Assembly (NCBI RefSeq): GCF_964340395.1
Contig: NC_135560.1
Location: forward strand, 12,132,598 to 12,196,597
DNA from: Glandiceps talaboti
Taxonomy: Eukaryota; Hemichordata; Enteropneusta; Spengelidae
DNA: 64,000 nt
Direction: 5' to 3'
Notes under the pieces: model-generated
The model's database searches: none
What the model was told of the DNA's origin: nothing
What the model saw: only the letters and a program-made list of their open reading frames with translations
Shown here: one piece after another, positions 48,359-64,000 of the stretch
How the letters are laid out: the number at the start of each line of letters is the position of its first letter
Position numbering within the stretch: the stretch's first letter is position 1
Position numbers and translations under genes: made by a program

Positions 48359-49885
48359 GCCTAGAGGCTAACGTGGTATCGAAGCATCTCTTAAACAGCG
48401 TGCTGTGGTCTAAAACAGTTCGTTGTCAAGCAAGAACGACTGTAACCTTTTGGTCTTGTTTTTTCACCGATGACAGGAAATACAGGAATGTATGTGATAT
48501 CCAGGATAAAGCAAAGGCAAACTTTCTTATCTTTATTTGTTGTCATATTTGGCATATTATTTCGACACTCCACCTTAAGTACGTCATTTTGTGATATCAT
48601 TACGTAAGAGAGAGATTGCGGTCACCTATACCAATATGTGTACTAAAGGGAAATAAACGAAACTCTTTCATTTAAAAAAAATTCATTCAAAAATCCTTAG
48701 CTTAGTATCTTGCGCGAATAAAACAGTCTGCTGCAGGTGAGAGTCTTCGCTCGGTGATCACCAATTTTGGTCTTGAACGCCGATTGAGAATTTCAAAAAT
48801 TGATTTGCTATTCAACATCACAATAAAGCTACGACAACACAACAAAGATTCAATACAATCCCAAATCCTCTGAAATTTTCCAACTCTATTTGTGTGATGA
48901 CAACCTTGTGGGCTTTTTTTATAGAATAGTACTAAAATTTCAGTTTTTTTATTCATAAAGTCAATCTAGGCAAACTGTGGCCGTATGCTATCGCAAAAAA
49001 AAAATCGCCTAGTAAAGAAAATCAGATAGTTTTCAAAAATTCCATATTGGCAAACATAACATGTTCTTTGTGGAAAACATTTAGTATTCCGTTGTGCGGA
49101 TGTAAAATGCTCTGAATTTTCGTGTAAAAATTATCGGTCAACTCACGTTAATTTTTATAAAAGAAGTGTTACGAATCGTTTCTACTTCTCTTTGGACAAA
49201 AAATAGACCTACACAATTCAGCATCTGAAGTAAATATGAGAAATAAATATCTGTTTAGAATGATACTGTGTAAAAATGTGTATCGGGAAGAGGTATGGTT
49301 ACCCTAAAAGGCAGCTCAAACAACTTGAAGCTTACGAACGCCTATCAACAATCTTGATGTCTTGGTGACACCTACTTGGAACAAATGACTATGGTGCTAT
49401 TTAAGTTTATTACCTAATCATATTTTATTTATTTATTTTATTTCATTGTATATCATATATCGCTCCACATTCTGTGACAACACGTTCACCAAAACGTGCA
49501 TTCTTCGTTGACAACTTGGAACATTCAGCATCCTTATTCAGTCTGGTTCCAACTTGCACAGTGGGCACACCGAAAGTACACACCAGGTGAGATACCTTCC
49601 CTTGCCTTCCTTTCTCCATTCTCAGTGACTCTACCCCCAAATTGTATATAGTTTCATGGCATTGCGTGGATTGAAACATTATAAACCTAGCCTTGTTTAG
49701 TTGCTATATTACTTTTAAACTTTTTATGGCGATGCAATATCTTGATGCACATTCGTTAAACTTGATCAACAAAAAGTATATCACATTTTGACCGGAAAAT
49801 ATATGTCATATTAAAGTTATAATTTATCGCATCATGGGAATGGGAGGATGCATTTCCATTACCTATATTAAAAGTTGACGCGGGG

Positions 49886-49996
<111 letters not shown>

Positions 49997-50038
49997 GGGA
50001 GGCGGCATTGTCTTTGTCTTTTCTAAACTGTTTCCGAA

Positions 50039-50053
50039 CCATTTCTTTCCCAG
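50039..50053 (+). promoter_or_regulatory. Candidate 3' splice site before the start codon of gene C
   Basis: CCATTTCTTTCCCAG directly precedes ATTGTTAAAATGG. It looks like a pyrimidine tract plus AG, suggesting an untranslated first exon further upstream with the (GA)n tract inside the 5' intron. Not proven. Confidence 0.45.
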
Positions 50054-50062
50054 ATTGTTAAA

Positions 50063-52440
50063 ATGGATCTTATGATGAACGCGACCAACAGTACCAACGG
50101 CACAGAGGCCGATGATGAATTTGATGGTACCCTTGGATCAATTGACGCTATACTGACTATAACAACACTTGTGATTATTATGCTCGGGATGGGAGCCACA
50201 CAGACTCTAAAAGAACTGTGGAAAATAATAAAACGACCTTTTGGTATTATTGTTGGTTTCGTAGTCCAGTTCATTTTAATGCCGTTGACGGGTTTTGGAC
50301 TTGCACATGCCTTTGATCTCTCTCCAGCTCTGGCTATAAGTACGGTTATTATGACTTGCTGCCCAGGTGGCTCCATGTCAAACCTATTCACGTACTATTC
50401 ACTCGGAGACGTGTCTCTCAGGTAAGGACCGGCAGGTGGCGCTAATCATGACCCCGATATAATTAAAACAATTGCAGTACAAATATAGTATATTTTTACT
50501 TAGTATACGTGCACGTCATCGATTCATTTAAGTGTTATTGTTTTTGTCGATCTTGACTTGGATGATAGCACAAGAGAGACAATGACACGTTTATTTTTTT
50601 TTAAACTAAATAATGAAATTATATCCATTTTCGAAAAAAGGCTTCATATTGTTTGTGAGCAAAAACAAAGGAAAAGGGGGTTGTACATACAAGACACTGA
50701 TTCCTTTATATCTGTCTCCAAGTCATGTATTAAACATGGTTGTATGACTAAACGTTCGTAGACATAAATTATACCCATACCATCGAACACTAAATGAACG
50801 CAGTAAACGGAATTTCTTTTGGCATATTTCGTTAGGGTCCGATGTACTAGATAAATGTGGCCATAAATATTCTCCGGTAATTTTGCATGATTTCTATTCA
50901 AGGGAGATTGAAATATTGTTTTAATTGCGATCTAAAGAGTGTCCACTCAGTCTTAACATGGTGTGACGAATCTCTAAGTGTTCAGTCATGATGTGAAGTG
51001 TTGTTACTAATATACACACACAACTACTGCTGCTGCAACTCCCCATTGCTATTTTGGAAGAATTCAGTGTTAGGTTGTCCCCATGCATTGAGATGTTTGG
51101 TCGACGAATGCGAATGAAGGGTCGAAAAATGCATCAAAATAGTTGTAATTTAACAAAACAGTTTACCCCTGATATTAAAATGCTAATTTTCTTTCTCTGT
51201 TTTATATTTACAGTATTTGCATGACCACCTGTTCTACATTTCTGGCAATTGGCATGATGCCATTGGACATTTTCTTATTCACTGGTAAATGGACAGACGA
51301 TACTAAAATCGCTATTCCGTATGTGAACGTAGCTTCGTCCCTTGCAACCATCGTTATCCCAACAGTAGCAGGTCTTATTATCAACTGGAAGTTACCACGC
51401 AAATTTACAAACATTCTCACACAGGTATGTCTACATATACCAGTAGTAGGCAGTCTGGATGCCAACGTGGGCTCTAACTATAAAGGAGGTGTAAATCGTA
51501 AAGATACCTTAAAATAGGAACCAGGTTAACATATAGGCTGCATATTATACCGTATTTACAACTTTTATCACTTGACCAGTACATTTCAATGATCTTCTCA
51601 CGCCCTGACGACATATTTGTTACAGTCTACCACTATCATGGAAGTACATCCACACTGACATAACAATCAAATTCTAATTTTTCTACGGCATAGATATTAG
51701 TCGTTAGTCAAAGATATACAAATTAGGTCTAAAATTATTACTTTTTTGTCAAAAATCTTTTTAAGTTTTGGAATTGGACAGATTGGGCTGAAATTTTGAT
51801 TTTTTACCAATATAAATTATTTTGTTATTTACAGGTGTGCAGTGCACTTGGTCTCCTTGGTATCTTTGCTGGTATAGCTCTAAGAGCATATGCAAACCCC
51901 GAAGTCTACATAAGCAGTTGGGAAACGTGGGTTCTTGCAGCCATCTTGCCACCATTTGGTTTCATTTATGCATTCCTTATCAGTAGCAGCATTCACATGA
52001 GTTACAAGAAACGGCGTACAACAGGAATCGAATGTGGCTGTCAAAATCTCTCCCTTGCACTGACAGTTATCAACCTAACGTTTCCAGTTGGCCCATTGCG
52101 TGCTGAAATGCAAATCCTTCCTTCCATCTACGGTCCCCTTATGGGTGCCGAGGCATGTATATTCATCATTTGCTACAGGCTGTACCATAGGTTTATTCAG
52201 AAGAATAAGGACGTACCAGCTGTAAGTGAGGACGATGTTAAAGCAATCAAGGAGGTACAGGTGGCGGAGAAAGGTCACCACGATGATGTTGAGATGAACG
52301 GCCATACTAACGAAGCTGCAGATGTCTATGATGATGACGTCACACTTGTTGTGGATGCCAAAGTGAGCAAAGACGAAGTGAGTGACACTGAAATTAACAA
52401 TGGGGGTACAATATCCACTACCAACATAGAAGAGAAATAA
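50063..52440 (+). CDS. SLC10-family sodium/bile-acid-type symporter (gene C), 3 exons, 391 aa
   Basis: Coding exons are 50063-50421, 51214-51424 and 51835-52440. Donors are GTAAGG and GTATGT; acceptors are TATTTACAG and TTATTTACAG. Phases 2 and 0 match genes A and B. N-glycosylation sites are Asn6, Asn9 and Asn12. Sodium-site residues are Gln69, Ser106-Asn107, Thr124, Glu256 and Gln260. Landmarks are [28 protein letters not shown] and [19 protein letters not shown]. It is more diverged than A and B are from each other. Exon 2 is 3 nt longer, and the tail lacks the Cys cluster, being acidic and polar instead. Role inferred from the family: sodium-coupled organic-anion uptake at the plasma membrane; substrate unknown. 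The ATG is in good context (AAAATGG). Intron 2 carries a CCAACGTGG hairpin repeat. Confidence 0.92.
51451..51525. repeat. CCAACGTGG hairpin repeat in gene C intron 2
   Basis: CAGTCTGGATGCCAACGTGG, then GGAGGTGTAAATCGTAAAGATACC, then AATAGGAACCAGG. It starts 26 bp after the donor. Confidence 0.55.
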
Positions 52441-54322
52441 ACTGGCTTCTGTGATTTAAACAGAACTTTGAAATTAGTAATATTGATATGTCCTGAAAAA
52501 ATCCGCTTTGGGGCAGTATTTTAGGTCAAAGGTGAACAGTGAATATGACATGAATTCCATTTGGAATTTGCAGTAGAGAAAACATATACATGTAACCACC
52601 ACACTACTTCCACAAATTTCAGTTCCTAAAGTTTCTCCAGGACACACTTGCATATAATTAAATTACCTTGTGTGCCTGACAGTTTGAAGACAGCGTCTCA
52701 TAGCCAGATTTTAAATGAGAAATTTAAAGAAAATCGAAATGTTATTTCAAGTCTTAGTCATACCATAGGTATGTGTTGGTGATAAAGAAGTATATATCAC
52801 AGGGACTATAATAACACTTTATAATTTGCATAAGTCAAGCATTCAATGACAATATTGATCATCCTACAGTGATATAATCATAATGTTAAATATACACAGC
52901 CATCTGTATGTCACCACTATGTTGTTGCCTTTGAAGTTTATGACTTGACAACCAGGTATGTTGTCCTAACCCATGTACAGAGTGGGTTTAAGATTGATAG
53001 ATGTGTGAGGGCGCCCTATCACGGCGTACCTTACAGACTAGTTTCAGTACTGTCCTTAGTTTTGTCATCTAGTCTCTGTTACCCAGACTGGTGGCTCACT
53101 TCTTTCAGCTGCTCTAGCAGACACCATAAGGAATGTGCTACCATCAGAGAGTTTGTAGTCTTTGGCCTGGGGTCTTTGGCAGTACTCCACACACATTTGT
53201 GGGAATTAGCAGAACATGTGGAGCACCACCAATGATTGTAATTTCAACCTCTGAGTCTGAGTTATTGCGATTACTCTGGCTTACTGCTCATAAGATTTCC
53301 GGAATCAGAATGACGTAATCATTATTTTATGATATCAACTCCCAGAAAAAAATGACACAGGCTACAAAAATAGTTTAATAAATGATACTGAATCAGGTTA
53401 GCCTGCAGCCCAGAGACTTGGCTATCTGGTCTGGCAATGTTGTTCGCCAATTTGCTGAGCCAGATAGCCCAATCTCTAGACTAGGTGAGTTTGGTCTCAG
53501 GTTGGTAAGATTTCTAGATTCAGAATTACGTACTCATAATTTTAAGGTTTTATTTTAAAGTTTATGACATAGGCTACAAAAACAGTTTCATAAAAAATAC
53601 TGCAGCTGGTTAGTTTCATATCATAAAATCAAATTTGTTTTTACTCTTAAAAGGTTGCTAAGTAATGGATGAAAATGATACGTAATCCAAAAATTTGGTC
53701 AAAATTCAAACTGGCTGAAAATTACATTTGACATTTGATTTCAACATATCTAAAGGATATTTAGTTATAATTTTTGGAAACTCATTAAAAGTGTATTGCA
53801 AAATTTCAAGCATTTGTAAAATGGTTCATTTTTTCACAAACTACTTTCTTGGTGAATTCTTTTCATGGCTGATATCATGATCTCTAACTGCCTTCAGTGA
53901 AAAATTTGACAAAGACTTCTAAGAAGTCATGCATGTGTACAAATCATGACTTCGCATCCCCTGATGAAGACCTGAAGACTCAGATTGAAAGCTAGGATTT
54001 ATCCAAGTATTTTGGTGCAGTACAAAGTTTAAATTTATTTGTAAATATTCACCAGCACAGATGAGTCTTGATGCTTCACCACAAAGCTTTTCACTAAGAA
54101 GTTTTTCACTAAATATGATTGCATTAAAAACCTTGTCTCATGTTAAACACCAAGCTTTAGATCTAAATCAACGGCAGCCACAATTTCAAACAAGAGTATT
54201 GGATGCTTTGATATTAAAACTGATAATTATTCCCAGAAATTGACACATAATACATTATTATGTATTTATTAAAATATGAAATATATGTTACAGAGAATAA
54301 AGACAACTTATAATTCACATAT
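52441..54322. other. 3' flank between gene C and SRFBP1 (convergent genes)
   Basis: Contains the 3' ends of two convergent genes. A palindromic repeat lies at 53402-53490. No other gene is recognised, and the open frames at 52945-53235 and 54061-54243 have no motif. Confidence 0.5.
53402..53490. repeat. Palindromic MITE-like repeat, CCCAGAGACTTGGCTATCTGG type
   Basis: CCCAGAGACTTGGCTATCTGG...GGCAATG faces CAATTTGCTGAGCCAGATAGCCCAATCTCTAG. The arms are about 35 bp. Related to 19313-19410. Confidence 0.5.
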
Positions 54323-54328
54323 TTTATT
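54323..54328 (-). promoter_or_regulatory. AATAAA after the SRFBP1 stop
   Basis: AATAAA on the minus strand 10 nt past the TAA; a second one lies at 54265-54270. The second gives a more usual 3' UTR. Confidence 0.5.
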
Positions 54329-54338
54329 TCAATGTCAT

Positions 54339-60776
<6,438 letters not shown>

Positions 60777-61157
60777 ACTGTCTATTCACTGATGTCATGA
60801 AGTTTTGATCCTTCAACTTGCCGACGTTAGAATGATACAGTTTTAACGACTCCTCGATTGTCACCTACACACATGTGTATCGACAAGGACCGGAAGTTAC
60901 TACTTAGAAAGGAAATAATTTTCTATAATCTTGCCAGAGAGGGCGCTTTACGGATGGAACTTCAAGGACTATCGCTGTGATTTGGCGATCTTACTTTCCA
61001 AATTATACCACCGTGTGGTTCGACAGGGTTGTATATTATAGTTGATGATTTATTAGATTTATAATACTGTAGAATTTAGGGCAAAGTGGGGGCTGTCAGT
61101 GGAATCTCGAGTCGTGTTTATACTGTAAATGCAGCAAGGCCGAGAAGGAAATCCAAA
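60777..61157. promoter_or_regulatory. Compact head-to-head (bidirectional) promoter region
   Basis: Only 381 bp lie between the SRFBP1 start codon (minus) and the ATG of the next gene (plus). CCGGAAGT at 60890-60897 is a consensus ETS/GABP site. The plus-strand start CAAAATGGCGGC is one base off the YY1/TISU initiator motif. No TATA box is obvious. The layout is typical of housekeeping gene pairs. Confidence 0.6.
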
Positions 61158-61324
61158 ATGGCGGCCAACAGCCGTGGTTCGAACTCGCACCACTCGCTAC
61201 TTCATCGTAGCTCTGAGGAGCTTCAAGACCTCACTATACAGGATGAGTTCGACCCATTCGAAGGAGGTTCGGCCAGCTTCGATGAAACCGTGGACATCAA
61301 TATGACAGCTCCTCCGGAAAATGA
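61158..61324 (+). CDS. First coding exon of an unidentified gene (partial)
   Basis: ATG in the context CCAAAATGGCGG starts MAANSRGSNSHHSLLHRSSE, followed by an acidic stretch LTIQDEFDPF and ending at GAAAATGA with a GTAAGT donor (phase 2): 55 codons plus two bases. The Ser/His-rich then acidic start looks like a disordered N-terminus; DPF resembles an AP-2 binding motif. I do not recognise the family. Later exons are not identified before 64000. The frame also extends upstream to about 61086 without ATG, so the 61158 start is preferred. Confidence 0.55.
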
Positions 61325-63337
61325 GTAAGTTCTCCTCAGAAATTGCGTTCTGTCTTATCTATATATTTTGATAATTGAGTGCATTATTATCTTTGACATT
61401 GGTGTTGTTGGTCGAGACTCCCCGCCCACTCATTCCACAGCATTGCTTACATATTCGCGAGACTTCCTGTTAGGTAGCAGGCTTGGCCTTTACTATAAGT
61501 CGTCACGTTTTGTGGTCATAATTTTATTCCCCGAATAACATTCCGTGACTTTCATGTCAAAGAAATTCCGGACCACAAGTCCACCATAACTCTCAGTCGT
61601 GAGGAAAAGGTCAGAGTTACTTCCTGCGCAGACGTGTTGTCGGGTCATGGTTGTCTCATTGTATAATCAACTCTGAATAACAGAATCACTATCATCAGGT
61701 CGTAACGACAAGCCACCCAAGGAAGTGGTACCATTGATCTTTATAAGTTACTGTGTGGGACGGGCTGTGTGCTCCTCCCATTCGTCTATGACATCACAAA
61801 AGCCATTCATTAGTGAATGGTCGTCGGCAATGATACACCGGTGGTAAATTTCTGGGAGCAAACTTTTTTTTTCAACCATGTCATGGACAGTGCTACAGGA
61901 AGAGACAGACGATGAAACGTCTTGTCTTGATTGTATAGTTTCTGAACTCAGTAATTCGTGTGCCTTACCATGGATGGACCACAGTGATGGTAGTAACAGT
62001 CTCAGACGGTACCGAAAATCATGGACTCAACATTGGAGTACTTGCTCTAACGTGCTTTCACTTTGTTGGATTGCTGTGTACAAGGGTTTGAATTATTACA
62101 GGATATACTCCTATAACAGGATATCCCATGTCTATAAGAATTACCATAGGTAAGATGTACCTGACCTTATTTCAATTTTGGTCCTAAAAGATCATGTGTA
62201 ACTAACAACAACGTCCCCAGGCATCCATATCAATAATTTCCCTTTAAATCCTGCCATGGTCACTGTCTTTTACATGAACTTGACCCATGAGTGATACAGG
62301 TATTTTGATCACACCCAAAATACTCATACATGTATGTACATAAAATCACATGTATTCATTCCGTAGGCGAAATAAAAATTAATTGTGTGTTTCCAATAAC
62401 ATGGCTCGTTGACACTCCACCAGCATTGGTGTAAGGTCTATGCATGGCCTCAAAAAATACAATTGGTAGGTTAGGATTTTATTTTATTTGATTGTATCTT
62501 TTTATTTTTGAAAAATATTGCTTCGACACAAAAACAAACAAAATGTCAGTCAGAATACCCCATCTGTGTTTAGTTTGATGAAATGTGTACAGATATCGCT
62601 GGGGAAAGGAAAGCAGATGTGCATGAAGGCCAAGAAGATAATGAATTTGTTATCTTTTTGTTTTAATGTTTTAAAAAAATGTTCAGGGTCAGAGGCTTAA
62701 AGTTAAACTAGGGTCGCTCAGATTATTGGAAACACATAATTTTTTTTCCTTTGGTCTTATTATAACTGTAACTTTGACATATGGATAATTACAATAAAAT
62801 GATAATGTGACAATTGAATTAATTTAACATCATTAGCAGTGACAAAGTGGTATGACATTGGTGTGAAAATCAATCATGAAATACAGAGTCAATTGAATTT
62901 TTGAAAACAACCAAAAAACCTTCGTTAAAATTCCTTCATTAGTTTTTATCATATTTATTTTTCACATTTTTTTTCTTCACATTTGTTATCAGTGGTCGAG
63001 TACTTTAAGTAAATCAAAGAATTTGAGTCTCAAGAAATATATTTTATTCATTCTGGAACTGATGATTTTGAGCACTTTTTTTTTGTCGCAACCTTTACAT
63101 GTATGGCTGTACATGTAGTACCGCGTAACATTTCACGGTAAATGTACATGTTTGGAAATCTAATCAAATGAACAAACGTTACTAAAATCTCAGTTATTTT
63201 TCATGTGAAAGTAATGTCTCCTTAAAGTTTGTTCATGACTAAGTATATGTATAGTCACAGTCATGAAAAAAGGTATTAAAGAGACATTTATGTCAACCAC
63301 ATATTTGTCTCGTTACTGTCATACATAGATGTATATT
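61325..63337 (+). other. Probable intron 1 of the gene starting at 61158
   Basis: No further exon that fits phase 2 was found. A 91-codon frame at 61878-62153 and a 60-codon frame at 62518-62700 have no motif. AT-rich, no named repeat. Confidence 0.45.
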
Positions 63338-64000
63338 TTACCCCAACCCCTCACTTTCACTCTCGCACTGATACCATCAATGGCATCATACTTATTTTTA
63401 GCAGTTTTATAGCAGTACATATTTGTATGGTTGCATATAGTACATATGTATTACCCCAACCCCTAACTTTCACTCTCGCACTGATACCATCAATGGCATC
63501 ATACTTATTTTTAGCAAAGTTTTTTATAGCAGTACATATTTGTATGGTTGCATATAGTACATATGTATTACCCCAACCCCTCACTTTCACTCTCGCACTG
63601 ATACCATCAATGGCATCATACTTATTTTTAGCAAAGTTTTTTATAGCAGTACATATTTGTATGGTTGCATATAGTACATATGTATTACCCCAACCCCTCA
63701 CTTTCACTCTCGCACTGATACCATCAATGGCATCATACTTATTTTTAGCAAAGTTTTATAGCAGTACATATTTGTATGGTTGCATATAGTACATATGTAT
63801 TACCCCAACCCCTCACTTTCACTCTCGCACTGATACCATCAATGGCATCATACTTATTTTTAGCAAAGTTTTATAGCAGTACATATTTGTATGGTTGCAT
63901 ATAGTACATATGTATTACCCCAACCCCTCACTTTCACTCTCGCACTGATACCATCAATGGCATCATACTTATTTTTAGCAAAGTTTTATAGCAGTACATA
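63338..64000. repeat. 113-117-bp minisatellite, at least 5.8 copies, runs off the window
   Basis: CCCCAACCCC begins at 63341, 63454, 63571, 63688, 63803 and 63918 (periods 113, 117, 117, 115, 115). Units are nearly identical: the variation is mostly in the length of the AGCAAAGTTTT(TT)ATAGC segment, plus a CCTAAC variant in unit 2. The high identity implies recent amplification. The array continues past 64000. Confidence 0.95.

Noticed and set aside
61878-62153. Second exon of the gene starting at 61158
   Set aside because: The candidate acceptors (after GGACAG or CTACAG) joined in phase 2 run into stop codons shortly after, and no motif supports the frame.
63357-63789. 116-120-codon frames with 39-residue repeats
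   Set aside because: Two units of the minisatellite are 117 bp, divisible by three, so the frame stays open by chance. Other units are 113 or 115 bp and break it.
63338-64000. CRISPR-like regular repeats
   Set aside because: Unit length of about 115 bp with no repeat/spacer alternation, in a eukaryotic genome. It is a plain minisatellite.

Overview
The window is animal nuclear DNA: AT-rich, intron-containing, full of microsatellites and short non-coding repeats, with no bacterial operons. The gene content (FABP, NTCP/ASBT-type SLC10 carriers, SRFBP1/BUD22) and the repeat style fit an invertebrate deuterostome (hemichordate, echinoderm or lancelet). I lean towards a hemichordate-like genome, but the sequence alone does not settle this.

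Left part (1-8.3 kb): a cluster of six tRNA-Gly(UCC) loci, four apparently intact and two damaged. They lie inside nested segmental duplications that include a pair of about 1.2-1.3 kb inverted arms (about 400-1740 and 6315-7592). Between the arms is a complete two-exon gene for a 133-residue fatty-acid-binding protein (4425-5276). One duplicated block has gained a 277-bp insertion with a 7-bp target duplication and an exon-like reading frame.

Middle left (8.3-25 kb): an old array of about 110-160-bp units carrying ATGCAAAT octamers, then two SLC10-family sodium/bile-acid-type symporter genes in tandem on the minus strand (10288-14947, 386 aa; 20355-24712, 414 aa). Each has three coding exons with intron positions conserved between them. 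The introns hold hairpin-like MITEs and a long compound microsatellite.

Middle (25-50 kb): essentially a gene desert. It holds a fold-back element with subterminal GGACAATTGCCCCC-type repeats (30665-31840), several MITE/SINE-like repeats, and a compact LTR retrotransposon (43636-46441) with two apparently identical 599-bp LTRs and no recognisable gag/pol, inserted in a CATA microsatellite.

Right part (50-64 kb): a third SLC10 gene on the plus strand (50063-52440, 391 aa) with the same intron positions; a complete seven-exon SRFBP1 orthologue on the minus strand (54339-60776, 415 aa); a compact head-to-head promoter; the first coding exon of an unidentified plus-strand gene (61158-61324); and a 113-117-bp minisatellite that runs off the window end. 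The three SLC10 genes look like a local paralogue cluster of sodium-coupled carriers. The FABP and SRFBP1 genes have no obvious functional link to them.
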